DNA of 64,000 bases from an uncultured Oscillospiraceae bacterium (GCA_900539165.1 UQAZ01000002.1:62001-126000), one strand, 5' to 3'; positions 27,315 through 35,921 are shown, counted from the stretch's first letter. The notes: generated by a model not told the origin, from the sequence alone. Numbers and translations: made by a program.

Positions 27315-27318
27315 GTAT

Positions 27319-27420
27319 GGCGTTGAGCCACATTAGTCCAAACGGGCTAAATTATTTACGAAGCTATGCGAGAGGTCATTTGTAACTTACAGGTGACTGC
27401 CTCGTTTGCTTAAAAGTCAT
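27319..27420 (+). promoter_or_regulatory. Structured 5' leader of the PplA-like gene
   Basis: The leader of about 136 nt has three hairpins: GGC/GCC (27319-27329), TTAGTCC/GGGCTAA with an AAAC loop (27334-27351), and a long arm from GAGG near 27371 to CCTC near 27403 with a 9-bp inner stem (TCATTTGTA/TACAGGTGA). It looks like a regulatory RNA. I cannot assign it to a riboswitch class by eye. Confidence 0.4.
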
Positions 27421-27454
27421 AAACATTTTATAAATGTAAAGGAGAGGAACTTTT

Positions 27455-28444
27455 ATGACTAAAATGAAAAAGGTTCTCGCTCTCGGTCTTGCAGGTGTTT
27501 TGGCATTAGGCTTTGCCGCTTGCTCAAACAGCGCATCCGACGACAAGAACACAGACACTAAGTCAGGCACTGCTAAGACAGGTTTGGCAATCATTTCTCA
27601 AATTAAGGATGACGAATATAACAAGTCGGCTACCGCGCTTGAGATTGACTCAGTTGCTGCTGCTGTATTAGTTGACGCTGACGGAAAAATCATCGATGTT
27701 AAAATCGACGAGGCTCAGACAAAGCCTGACCTTACTAAGGACAACGGCGATGTAGCTGACCTCAGAACAAAGCTTGCTAAAAAAGAGGATTATGCTATGA
27801 AGGCTGCTTCCCCTATCGGCAAGGAATGGTACGAGCAGGCTGCTGCATTTGAAGCTTGGTGTAAGGGCAAGACCGCTGACGAGGTTAAGGCAGGCGTAGA
27901 CGAAACAGGCTACCCAACAGACGCAGACCTCAAGGCAGGTTGCACAATTTACTCAGGCGGATTTACCGCAGTAGTTGCTAAGGCTATCGCTAACGCAACA
28001 GAGTGTGGCGCTTCTGCTACCGACACTCTCAACCTTTCTCTTACTACTCAGAAGTACTATGAGAGCAACGAGACAAACCTTCAGTACGATACAGACTATG
28101 CTGCTGTAACACTCAACGCTGACGGCAAGGTTACTTCTTGCATCATCGATGCTTCTCAGGCTAAATGCTCAATCGCTAACGGTGAGTTCACTGTTGAAAA
28201 GGGCGAGTACAAGTCAAAGAAGGAACTCAAGGAAGAGTACGGTATGAAGGGTGCTTCTCCAATCGGCAAGGAATGGTACGAGCAGGCTGCTGCATTTGAA
28301 AACTGGTGCAAGGGCAAGACTGCTGACGAAATCAAGGCTTGCTACGGTGACGATATGGCTCCGTCTGACGCAGACCTCAAGGCAGGCTGCACAATTACAA
28401 TCAGCGGTATCGCAGAAAACACTGCAAAGGCTGCTACAAAGTAA
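27455..28444 (+). CDS. PplA-like extracytosolic lipoprotein with duplicated domain
   Basis: 329 residues with a lipoprotein signal (LGFAAC, Cys at residue 23). Two tandem domains each contain KxASPIGKEWYEQAAAF (about residues 112 and 259) and a GKTADE segment. This is the pattern I associate with PplA, the flavinylated lipoprotein of the Listeria extracellular electron transfer system. A 39-bp stretch is identical between the two domains (27815-27853 and 28262-28300). It lies between rnf and apbE, so it is probably an FMN-carrying surface electron carrier. Strong GGAGAGG site, own promoter and terminator. Confidence 0.8.
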   Translation: MTKMKKVLALGLAGVLALGFAACSNSASDDKNTDTKSGTAKTGLAIISQIKDDEYNKSATALEIDSVAAAVLVDADGKIIDVKIDEAQTKPDLTKDNGDVADLRTKLAKKEDYAMKAASPIGKEWYEQAAAFEAWCKGKTADEVKAGVDETGYPTDADLKAGCTIYSGGFTAVVAKAIANATECGASATDTLNLSLTTQKYYESNETNLQYDTDYAAVTLNADGKVTSCIIDASQAKCSIANGEFTVEKGEYKSKKELKEEYGMKGASPIGKEWYEQAAAFENWCKGKTADEIKACYGDDMAPSDADLKAGCTITISGIAENTAKAATK

Positions 28445-28458
28445 TTTAACTATAACAT

Positions 28459-28490
28459 AAAAGAAGGTGTCGCAAGACATCTTCTTTTTT
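28459..28490 (+). terminator. Intrinsic terminator of the PplA-like gene
   Basis: Stem AAGAAGGTGTC/GACATCTTCTT with a GCAA loop and a T6 run. Confidence 0.88.
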
Positions 28491-28516
28491 ATTATATAAT
28501 AGGTATTAATTATATA

Positions 28517-28545
28517 TTGATAAAATGAGACAAATCTGTTATAAT
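28517..28545 (+). promoter_or_regulatory. Promoter of apbE (predicts a leaderless mRNA)
   Basis: TTGATA (28517-28522), 17-nt spacer, perfect TATAAT (28540-28545). The apbE ATG is at 28552, seven bases past the -10, so the expected transcription start is the A of the start codon. Confidence 0.65.
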
Positions 28546-28551
28546 TTCATT

Positions 28552-29610
28552 ATGAAAAAAATTATATCAATTTTAACGGTTATTGCTTTAATGATTTGTG
28601 CTTCTTCCTGCACAAAAATGGGTAATAATACTAAAGCGGAGAAGTACACGTCGTCTTTTGTCGACCTGTTTGATACTGCCTCTACCATTGTTGCTTACGA
28701 TGAAAGCCAAGAAAAGTACAACGAGCATTACGAGCAGTTTTACAACGAACTCAAAAGGTACGACAATCTTTACGATATTTACAATCATTACGACGGAATT
28801 ACTAATCTGTATGATGTAAATAAAAGGGCGGCTGACTCCCCTGTTAAGGTAAGCAGCGAGATAATCAACCTGCTTGAATACGGTAAAAAGGCATACGAAA
28901 TCACAAACGGCAAAACAAACATTTGCTTTGGCTCTGTGCTGAAGCTTTGGCACGCCGAACGGGAATGGGCAAAGGAAAATCCCGACGAGGCAAAATTACC
29001 TGACGCCGAAATGTTAAAGAGTGCAAGCGAGCATACGAGCATAGATGATTTAATCATCGACAAGCAAGCATCGACAGTCTATTTCAACGACAAGGATATG
29101 CAGCTGGATGTGGGTGCTATCGCAAAAGGATATGCAGTCAGCAAAGTTGCAGAATATGCACAAAATAATTTATGGTCATCTGCGGCAATCAGCATAGGAG
29201 GCAATGTTGCCACCTTCGGCTACAAGGGAAACGACGGCTCTACGCTGTGGAAAATCGGAATTGAAAATCCCAACGCAGAGGCTACGGATTATCTGTTGAC
29301 TGTGCAAATAACAGGACTTTCTGTTGTGACAAGCGGTAATTACCAGCGATATTACACGGTTGACAAAAAGAAATACTGCCACATAATAAACCCCGACACC
29401 CTTATGCCTGCGGAATATATGACGAGCGTATCGGTTATATGCGACGATTCGGCACTTGGCGACGCACTTTCAACAGGGCTGTTCAATATGAGCATTGAGG
29501 ACGGCAAAAGTTTTGTTGAATCAATGCAAGGCGTTGAGGCAGTATGGGTAGACAAGGATTATAACAAAACCTATTCAAGCGGTTTTGAAAAATATATAAG
29601 TGAACAATAG
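28552..29610 (+). CDS. apbE: FAD:protein FMN transferase ApbE (lipoprotein)
   Basis: 352 residues with a lipoprotein signal (ICASSC). Attaches FMN covalently to Thr/Ser in target motifs outside the membrane. Family elements: the DTASTIVAYDES region, DVGAIAKGYAVSKVAEYA and ISIGGNVATFG. Likely substrates in this window are RnfD, RnfG, the FMN-binding protein just downstream and perhaps the PplA-like lipoprotein. An upstream in-frame ATG (28525) lies between the -35 and -10, so 28552 is preferred. No ribosome site is visible before it. Confidence 0.92.
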   Translation: MKKIISILTVIALMICASSCTKMGNNTKAEKYTSSFVDLFDTASTIVAYDESQEKYNEHYEQFYNELKRYDNLYDIYNHYDGITNLYDVNKRAADSPVKVSSEIINLLEYGKKAYEITNGKTNICFGSVLKLWHAEREWAKENPDEAKLPDAEMLKSASEHTSIDDLIIDKQASTVYFNDKDMQLDVGAIAKGYAVSKVAEYAQNNLWSSAAISIGGNVATFGYKGNDGSTLWKIGIENPNAEATDYLLTVQITGLSVVTSGNYQRYYTVDKKKYCHIINPDTLMPAEYMTSVSVICDDSALGDALSTGLFNMSIEDGKSFVESMQGVEAVWVDKDYNKTYSSGFEKYISEQ

Positions 29611-29620
29611 GAGTAAAAAA

Positions 29621-30193
29621 ATGAACAATAAAGCACATTTTAATCCAAAATCAAAGAAGCAACTTATTACATTCGTTATTATGGCTGTGGTAAGCATTGC
29701 GCTTGTATTCGCATCATCAATGCTTGCAAAGTCAATTAACGAAAAAAACAAGCAGTCGGTAGCATTAAACGATTTCGTTGTAAGCGACACAACACCGCTT
29801 ACACTTGAGGACAACGACTTTAATGTAACGGCAGTTGAGTCTGCTCTTGATGCAAGCGGCAGCGTTATCGGTTATGTAATCACAACCGCTACAATCGGAT
29901 ACAATGCAGAAGTTCCGATAGAAACCGCAACAACATTGACCAAGGACGGCAAGTATGTTGTAGGTATCGACATTCTCAAACAAAAGGAGACCGAATACCT
30001 CGGTGTAAGAATTCAGCAAGACGCTTTCAAAAATCAGTTTGCAGGCAGAAAGCTTCCTCTTTCAAGCTCAAACACTATTGAAAAAGGCTCAAAGGTTGAC
30101 ATAATCGCAAAGAGTACAATTTCCTCAGACGCTGTTATTCAGGCAGTAAACGATGCGAGCGAATATGCACGCACCTATTTGGTAAAGGACTAA
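29621..30193 (+). CDS. FMN-binding domain protein (RnfG-like)
   Basis: 190 residues: N-terminal membrane anchor (about 15-35) and an extracytosolic FMN-binding domain. The usual SGAT flavinylation motif is changed to AKSTISSDAV but keeps the Thr and following Ser. The AGGAG site overlapping the apbE stop supports the ATG at 29621. It probably receives FMN from ApbE and passes electrons between the membrane and surface carriers. Confidence 0.82.
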   Translation: MNNKAHFNPKSKKQLITFVIMAVVSIALVFASSMLAKSINEKNKQSVALNDFVVSDTTPLTLEDNDFNVTAVESALDASGSVIGYVITTATIGYNAEVPIETATTLTKDGKYVVGIDILKQKETEYLGVRIQQDAFKNQFAGRKLPLSSSNTIEKGSKVDIIAKSTISSDAVIQAVNDASEYARTYLVKD

Positions 30194-30194
30194 T

Positions 30195-30563
30195 ATGAAA
30201 AAGGCTGATTTAATCATTATCGTCTCGGTTGCCGTAATAGTAGGTGTGCTGTCATTCTTTCTTTACTATGTAAACTCGGGCAGCGGAAACACCGTTACGG
30301 TAGAAAAAGACGGAGAGATTATTCAAACGCTCAGCTTAGACGAGGATTTTGAAAAGCAATATGATTTCGACGGAGAGACAAACACCCTGATTATCAAAGA
30401 CGGCAAAGCAATGGTGACAGAGGCTAACTGCCCCGACGGAATTTGTGCAAATCACAAGCCGATAAGCAGAGCAGGAGAGTCAATAATTTGTCTGCCGCAC
30501 AAGCTGGTAATAACCGTCAGCAACGACAAAACAGAGGATAATGAAATTGATGCCGTGGCGTAA
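30195..30563 (+). CDS. NusG domain II-type membrane-anchored protein
   Basis: 122 residues: one N-terminal membrane segment (about 5-25), then a small beta domain with ANCPDGICANHKPISRAGESI and CLPHKLVI, typical of the NusG-II proteins found beside Gx transporters and ApbE. It begins one base after the previous stop. In Listeria a similar protein (EetA) belongs to the flavin-based electron transfer locus. That naming is by analogy. Confidence 0.8.
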   Translation: MKKADLIIIVSVAVIVGVLSFFLYYVNSGSGNTVTVEKDGEIIQTLSLDEDFEKQYDFDGETNTLIIKDGKAMVTEANCPDGICANHKPISRAGESIICLPHKLVITVSNDKTEDNEIDAVA

Positions 30564-30568
30564 TTAAT

Positions 30569-31090
30569 ATGAATAAGAATAAAGCAAAAAATGTTGCATT
30601 CTACGGAGTAATGATTGCGCTTGCGTTCATTTTCAGCTATCTTGAAAGTTTCATTCCGATTAATGCGATTATTCCGATACCGGGTGTCAAGCTCGGCTTT
30701 GCAAACATCGTTGTACTGTTTGCGCTATACACGCTTAAAATCCAAGATGCAATCATTATTGCAATAATAAGAGTATTTCTCTCGGGGCTTCTGTTTGGAA
30801 ATCCGATGACAATAGCATACAGTCTTTGCGGTTGTACGCTCAGCCTTACGGTAATGTATTTTGCAAAGAAAACAAAGCTTTCTATCATCGGCGTGAGTAT
30901 GCTGGGCGGTATATTTCACAACATAGGTCAGCTTATTATGGCTGTTATTTTAACGCACACATCAAGAATTGCTTATTACCTACCCGTACTGCTTATATCG
31001 GGAACGGTAACCGGTCTTTTGATGGGATTTGCGGCAAAGATGGCAATTGATAGAATAAACAAAATCGAAAAAAAGAACAAGAAAAAATAA
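30569..31090 (+). CDS. Gx transporter family / heptaprenyl diphosphate synthase component I-like membrane protein
   Basis: 173 residues, about five hydrophobic segments, with PIPGVKLGFANIVVLFAL and GLLFGNPMTIAYSLCG typical of the family. The old annotation as a prenyl synthase subunit is weakly supported. Constant pairing with NusG-II and ApbE points to a role in extracytosolic flavin or quinone redox (EetB-like in Listeria). Last gene of the apbE transcript, followed by a strong terminator. Confidence 0.82.
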   Translation: MNKNKAKNVAFYGVMIALAFIFSYLESFIPINAIIPIPGVKLGFANIVVLFALYTLKIQDAIIIAIIRVFLSGLLFGNPMTIAYSLCGCTLSLTVMYFAKKTKLSIIGVSMLGGIFHNIGQLIMAVILTHTSRIAYYLPVLLISGTVTGLLMGFAAKMAIDRINKIEKKNKKK

Positions 31091-31120
31091 ACTGCTTGAA
31101 TTAAATCAAGCAGTTTTTTC
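31089..31120 (+). terminator. Terminator of the apbE operon
   Basis: 11-bp stem AAACTGCTTGA/TCAAGCAGTTT (31089-31099 with 31106-31116) and T tract. Confidence 0.88.
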
Positions 31121-31144
31121 ATTTACAAAAATCTTAAATTCAAA

Positions 31145-31798
31145 TTAAAATAGCTTTGATATGTATTTCGGCTCATCAATGATAACAGAGGGATGTTCTG
31201 CAAAGAGTGTTTCAAAGCTTCTAAAGCCCCACGAGCAACCCACAGCCTCTATTCCCGCATTTTTAGCGGTACGCATATCAACCTCGCTGTCGCCGAAAAA
31301 GATAGCTTCGCTTGGCTTACAGCCGACCTTTTTAAGAGCATTGAACGTGCTAGTCGGGTCGGGCTTTGTAGGAACGCCGTCAATGCATCCGATAATGCAA
31401 TCAAAGAAGTCCTTGCCGAAAATATGCTCCACCATTCCAACGGCGGCAACATTCGGCTTATTTGTAACCACGCAAAGCTTAACTCCCATTTCTTTAAGAA
31501 TTGTGAGTTGCTCTTTAATGCCGTCATAAGCGTGAGCGTGGTCAAGCTTAATGCTGTCGTAAAGAGGCTTAAACTCTTCATATCTTGCATTAAGAGTATC
31601 CTCGTCAAGAGAATTACCAAACGCACGCTCAACAAGCTTTTTTGCTCCGTTTCCGACAAAATTAAGATAATCCTCTTTTGTCCAATGAGCGTCAAAACTA
31701 TATTTTTTAATAAGAATTTCGCAAGCGCCCGCAAGGTCATCAATGGTATTTACAAGCGTACCGTCCAAATCAAAAACCGCACATTTAATCTTACTCAT
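31145..31798 (-). CDS. HAD-superfamily phosphatase (phosphoglycolate phosphatase-like)
   Basis: 217 residues with all HAD motifs: DLDGTLVNT near the start, VTNKPN, KPDP, and FFGDSEVDMRTAKNAG. The cap is the helical Gph/PGP type. The substrate cannot be read from sequence. Start at 31798 (GGGTG before it) overlaps the end of the PotD-like gene by 8 nt, so it is co-transcribed with potABCD. Phosphoglycolate and other small phosphoesters are possible substrates. Confidence 0.82.
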   Translation of the reverse strand: MSKIKCAVFDLDGTLVNTIDDLAGACEILIKKYSFDAHWTKEDYLNFVGNGAKKLVERAFGNSLDEDTLNARYEEFKPLYDSIKLDHAHAYDGIKEQLTILKEMGVKLCVVTNKPNVAAVGMVEHIFGKDFFDCIIGCIDGVPTKPDPTSTFNALKKVGCKPSEAIFFGDSEVDMRTAKNAGIEAVGCSWGFRSFETLFAEHPSVIIDEPKYISKLF

Positions 31799-33056
31799 AC
31801 AAATCACCCAAATCCTGTTCTTTATTTTTACGCTTCTTTCTTACAAAGGAAGTGCAAACAAGACACACAACAACTACACCGAGTACGGCAGAATAGGTAT
31901 ACACCTTTCTGTCCTGAGCCTCGCTGTTTATGCTCAAACTTCCGCTTTTAACCTTAGACCAAAGGTTATTTTGAAGTTCTAAAATATTCTGGGGCAAGTT
32001 TGAGAAAACTTCGCTTTTAGGCTCTTCCTCGGGATAGACCGCCTCATTTTCGAACAAGGACGAATCCTCGTTTTCCATAACGCTTGCATTTGCGGAAGCA
32101 TAATAAATATACTCCTCATTTTGAAAAGCAACCTGCGGCTCGTGCATAAAGTTTATAAAAGCCTCTGCACCCTTTTTATTCTGAGTGCATTTAGGAATAC
32201 AAAATGCGTCATAAAAGGAGTTTACGCCCTCCTTAGGAAATACAAAGCCGAGATTTTCATTATTCTCATTCATAAGAACATAGTCGCCCGCATAATAGGT
32301 TGCAAGCGCATATTCGCCCGACTCCATAAGGTTAAACACCTCGTCCATTACATAAACGGGATTAACCTTATCCTTTTGCTGAGCAAGAAGCTCGGCAGCA
32401 GCATTCCAATCCTCCTCATCGGTTGTATTAAGGCTTTGACCTAAAATCGCCTGAGCAATGGCAAACGCATCACGGCTGTTATTAAACATCAGTACCTTAT
32501 CCCTGTATTTTTCATCCCACAAAGCAGTCCACGAATCAGGTACTTCGTCAACGAGTTCCTTATTATAAATAAGCACGGTATGTCCCGTATTAAAGCAAAC
32601 GCTGTATTTCTGCTCGGGGTCAAACGGAAGATTAAGACAATCCTCACGGATATATTTCATATTAGGAATATTATCATAATCAATCTCGTCGAGAAGTTCC
32701 TCGTCAATAAGTCGCTCAACCATATAGTCGGACGGAGTAATGACATCGTAAGAAACTCCGCCGCCGGAAAGCTTTGAATACATATTTTCGTTAGATTCAA
32801 AATTTGTATAATTAACCTTTGCACCCGTTAATCTTTCAAACTCTCCGACAACATCCATCGAACCCTCAGCACCGTCCGAAATATATTCGCCCCAGTTATA
32901 AACATTAACCGTAGTTCCCTGCAAGCCGAGAGAAGCGTAATACTGTTTCTGCTCATCGGTGAAATAATCCTCAGAGGCAAAAGCAAGCACAGACGAAAAC
33001 GAAACGGCAACTGTAAAGCTAAGCACAAACGCGACAAATTTCTTAATCCTGCTCAT
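31791..33056 (-). CDS. potD: Spermidine/putrescine ABC transporter substrate-binding protein with C-terminal membrane anchor
   Basis: 421 residues: signal peptide (about 1-27, ending AFAS), a PotD-type binding domain (VNVYNWGEYI, VITPSDYMVERL, AILGQSLNTTD), then a linker and a C-terminal membrane segment (about 388-406) with a KKRKNKEQ cytoplasmic tail. Gram-positive binding proteins are normally lipoproteins, and here no lipobox is present, so the C-terminal helix replaces the lipid. It overlaps potC by 4 nt. Confidence 0.9.
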   Translation of the reverse strand: MSRIKKFVAFVLSFTVAVSFSSVLAFASEDYFTDEQKQYYASLGLQGTTVNVYNWGEYISDGAEGSMDVVGEFERLTGAKVNYTNFESNENMYSKLSGGGVSYDVITPSDYMVERLIDEELLDEIDYDNIPNMKYIREDCLNLPFDPEQKYSVCFNTGHTVLIYNKELVDEVPDSWTALWDEKYRDKVLMFNNSRDAFAIAQAILGQSLNTTDEEDWNAAAELLAQQKDKVNPVYVMDEVFNLMESGEYALATYYAGDYVLMNENNENLGFVFPKEGVNSFYDAFCIPKCTQNKKGAEAFINFMHEPQVAFQNEEYIYYASANASVMENEDSSLFENEAVYPEEEPKSEVFSNLPQNILELQNNLWSKVKSGSLSINSEAQDRKVYTYSAVLGVVVVCLVCTSFVRKKRKNKEQDLGDLYE

Positions 33057-33868
33057 TTTCTCGCCTCCCTTTTTTCGCTTCTTGACTGTGCAACATTCAT
33101 AAGAACAAGCAGAGCAAGAATTACTACAAACATAAGGGTTGAAAGAGCAAACATATCAGGCTTAACTCTCTTCTTTGTAAGTGAAAAAATATAAATCGGA
33201 AGCGTTTGGAAAGACGGTCCGTTAGTGAAATATGAGATTATGAAATCATCAAGCGAAAGAGTAAAAGACATTACACAGCCTGTTATGATTCCACTCATTA
33301 TATCGGGAAGAACGACCTTACAAAACGCCTTAAACGGTTTACAGCCCAAATCAACGGCAGCTTCATATATATTCATATCAAACTGTCTTAGCTTTGGCAT
33401 TACATTAAGAACAACATAAGGCAGGCAGAAGGTGACATGAGCGATAAGCAAAGTTGAAAAGCCAAGCACCTGACTTTTATTAACAAGCGCACCTGCAAAG
33501 ACAAAAAGGAGCATCATTGAGATACCTGTTACAATTTCGGGATTCATCATAGGAATATTTGTAACATTCATCAAAGCACGCTTATAAATCTTATTCTTAG
33601 ACAAAAATAGTCCGACTGCGGCTGTAATACCAAGCACGAGAGAAATCGCCGAGGTTGCCAAAGCAAGAAGCACGGTATTTTCAAGTGCTTTCATAGCGGC
33701 AGAATTATGGAACATTTCCATCCACCAATGAGTAGAAAAGCCATCCATAATATAGGTAGACGAGCCGCTGTTAAAGCTGAACACCATCATAACGGCAATG
33801 GGTGCATACAGAAATACGAAAATAAGCGCCATATAAATCTTTGACAATGGAGAAAGCTTTTTCTTCAT
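33053..33868 (-). CDS. potC: Spermidine/putrescine ABC transporter permease PotC
   Basis: 271 residues, six membrane segments, with the EAA-loop pattern EAAVDLGCKPFKAFCKVVLP near residue 165 that docks on PotA. Overlaps potB and potD by 4 nt each (ATGA), giving a tightly coupled operon. Confidence 0.93.
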   Translation of the reverse strand: MKKKLSPLSKIYMALIFVFLYAPIAVMMVFSFNSGSSTYIMDGFSTHWWMEMFHNSAAMKALENTVLLALATSAISLVLGITAAVGLFLSKNKIYKRALMNVTNIPMMNPEIVTGISMMLLFVFAGALVNKSQVLGFSTLLIAHVTFCLPYVVLNVMPKLRQFDMNIYEAAVDLGCKPFKAFCKVVLPDIMSGIITGCVMSFTLSLDDFIISYFTNGPSFQTLPIYIFSLTKKRVKPDMFALSTLMFVVILALLVLMNVAQSRSEKREARK

Positions 33869-34692
33869 ATTACAACACCTCCGTCCTCTGTGCCGTCGTC
33901 AAAATAATTCATTACTCCGAGGCAAATGAATATCAGCAACATCAAAACAAGGCTCAGCGCAGCGCCCAAATTATAATTATTTGCGGACTGGAACTGACTT
34001 TCAATAACATCTCCGATAAGCACAATCTGTCCGCCGCCGAGCTTTTGGGTAATATAGAAGGTGGAAACACAAGGAACAAACACCATTGTAATTCCGGAAA
34101 GAAGTCCCGGCAAAGAAAGCGGAAGAACAACTCTTCTAAAGGTATGAATACCGCTTGAGCCGAGGTCATTGGCAGCCTCAATAAGAGAGCCGTCAAGCTT
34201 TGACAAAACGGAATAAATAGGCAAAATCATATACGGCAGGAAATTATATACCATACCCAAAATAACTGCACCCGAGGTGTTAATCATATGAATCGGATTC
34301 AAACCTATTGACGACAAAAATGTATTAATCACACCGCTGTCGCCCATAATCGTCATAAGGCTGTATGTGCGAATAAGAAAATTCATCCACATAGGAAGCA
34401 TTACCAAAAGCACCATTGTACGCTGAGTACGAACGGTGTGACGGCTTAGAATATACGCAAACGGGTATCCTATCAAAATACAAATAGCTGTTGCGACTAC
34501 GCCGTACAAAACAGAAAGCAAAACGGTGGAAATATACGATTTAATTTCTGCCATATTTGAAAGTGTGAATGCTCCCGATTTATCGGTGAACGCATAATAC
34601 GCAACCATAATCAAAGGAACTACGATAAACAATACGGACCAAAGCGCATACGGCTTATCGAGCAATCTTGCAGTGGTACTATTCTTCTTCAT
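33865..34692 (-). CDS. potB: Spermidine/putrescine ABC transporter permease PotB
   Basis: 275 residues from the ATG at 34692, which has GGAGGAAGAAA before it and lies inside the end of potA. Six membrane segments and the EAA loop EAANDLGSSGIHTFRRVVLP near residue 170. Pairs with PotC to form the channel. Confidence 0.92.
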   Translation of the reverse strand: MKKNSTTARLLDKPYALWSVLFIVVPLIMVAYYAFTDKSGAFTLSNMAEIKSYISTVLLSVLYGVVATAICILIGYPFAYILSRHTVRTQRTMVLLVMLPMWMNFLIRTYSLMTIMGDSGVINTFLSSIGLNPIHMINTSGAVILGMVYNFLPYMILPIYSVLSKLDGSLIEAANDLGSSGIHTFRRVVLPLSLPGLLSGITMVFVPCVSTFYITQKLGGGQIVLIGDVIESQFQSANNYNLGAALSLVLMLLIFICLGVMNYFDDGTEDGGVVI

Positions 34693-35818
34693 TTTCTTCC
34701 TCCCAATTATAAGAGGCATCTGAAATATGGTCCATTTCATCCGAGAACGATGAATAGTCACCGAACTCACCCGAATACTCGCTGCGTTTCATAATATGAA
34801 TAGCGTCAGGCTCGATGTGCATACCGATAACATCTCCGACCTTAATATCGTCACGAATAGTCTGAATCATCCATATAAAGCCACCAACATCAACAAGAAT
34901 TTCAAAATGAACGCCCTTAAATGTAACGCCCGTAACAGTACCTGTAAGAGACGCATTAGTTCCCGGTTCTTTAATAACAATATCTTCGGGACGAACGACA
35001 GCCTCAACAAATTCATTCTTATCAAAGCCGCTGTCAAGGCACTTAAATTTAACGCCGCCGAATGTAACAAGGTAATCTTCAAGCATAATAGCGTCTACAA
35101 TATTCGACTCGCCGATAAAGTCTGCAACAAAAGCATTTACAGGCTCGTTATAAATATCCTCGGGAGTACCGATTTGCTGAATCTTACCCTTGTCCATAAC
35201 AACGACGGTATCGCTCATAGAAAGGGCCTCCTCCTGGTCGTGGGTAACATAGATGAAGGTTATGCCAAGCTCCTGCTGAATATTTTTAAGCTCTCGCTGC
35301 ATATCCTTACGAAGCTTCAAATCGAGCGCACCGAGAGGCTCATCAAGCAAAAGAACATGCGGTCTGTTTGCAAGCGCACGGGCAATGGCAACTCTTTGCT
35401 GTTGACCGCCCGAAAGAGAGTCGATTGAGCGTTTTTCAAAGCCTTTTAGGTTTACAAGGCTGAGCATTTCCGCAACTGTCTTGCGGATTTCCTGCTTAGA
35501 CTTCTTTTGTAGCATAGGTCCAAACGCTATATTTTCATATACATTAAGATGAGAAAAAAGAGCATAACGCTGAAAGATAGTATTGACTCTTCTCTTATGC
35601 GGCGGCAAATCATTAATTCGCTCACCCTCAAAAATAATATCTCCGCTATCCGGCTTAACAAATCCTGCGATTGCACGCAGAGTGGTGGTTTTACCACAAC
35701 CGGAAGGCCCAAGCAGCGTTATAAACTCTTTTTGGTTTATATACAAATTCAAATTTTCCAGTACCGTATTATCACCATAGCTTACGGTGATATTCTTCAA
35801 GTCAATAATCTTCTTCAA
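34679..35818 (-). CDS. potA: Spermidine/putrescine ABC transporter ATPase PotA
   Basis: 379 residues. Walker A GPSGCGKTT, signature LSGGQQQR, Walker B LLLDEP, H-loop VTHDQEEA, and a C-terminal TOBE domain ending in an acidic tail. The start codon is TTG at 35818 with AGGAAG upstream, and no better ATG is in frame. First gene of potABCD-HAD. A sigma-A promoter and a structured leader precede it. Confidence 0.93.
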   Translation of the reverse strand: MKKIIDLKNITVSYGDNTVLENLNLYINQKEFITLLGPSGCGKTTTLRAIAGFVKPDSGDIIFEGERINDLPPHKRRVNTIFQRYALFSHLNVYENIAFGPMLQKKSKQEIRKTVAEMLSLVNLKGFEKRSIDSLSGGQQQRVAIARALANRPHVLLLDEPLGALDLKLRKDMQRELKNIQQELGITFIYVTHDQEEALSMSDTVVVMDKGKIQQIGTPEDIYNEPVNAFVADFIGESNIVDAIMLEDYLVTFGGVKFKCLDSGFDKNEFVEAVVRPEDIVIKEPGTNASLTGTVTGVTFKGVHFEILVDVGGFIWMIQTIRDDIKVGDVIGMHIEPDAIHIMKRSEYSGEFGDYSSFSDEMDHISDASYNWEEENEEE

Positions 35819-35916
35819 TTATGCACTTCCTCTTTATTGCAGGCGTTGGAAAGAAGAGCCGTATTCGGCAAAAACCAACCCCCTCACGATTTACGACCTA
35901 TCAAAAAGCCGCATTA
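35819..35916 (-). promoter_or_regulatory. Leader of the pot operon
   Basis: About 100 nt between the promoter and the TTG start. A GGGGTTGG/CCAACGCC stem (one mismatch) encloses an inner GCCG/CGGC hairpin. It may be regulatory, but I see no known class. Confidence 0.3.
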
Positions 35917-35921
35917 AAATA

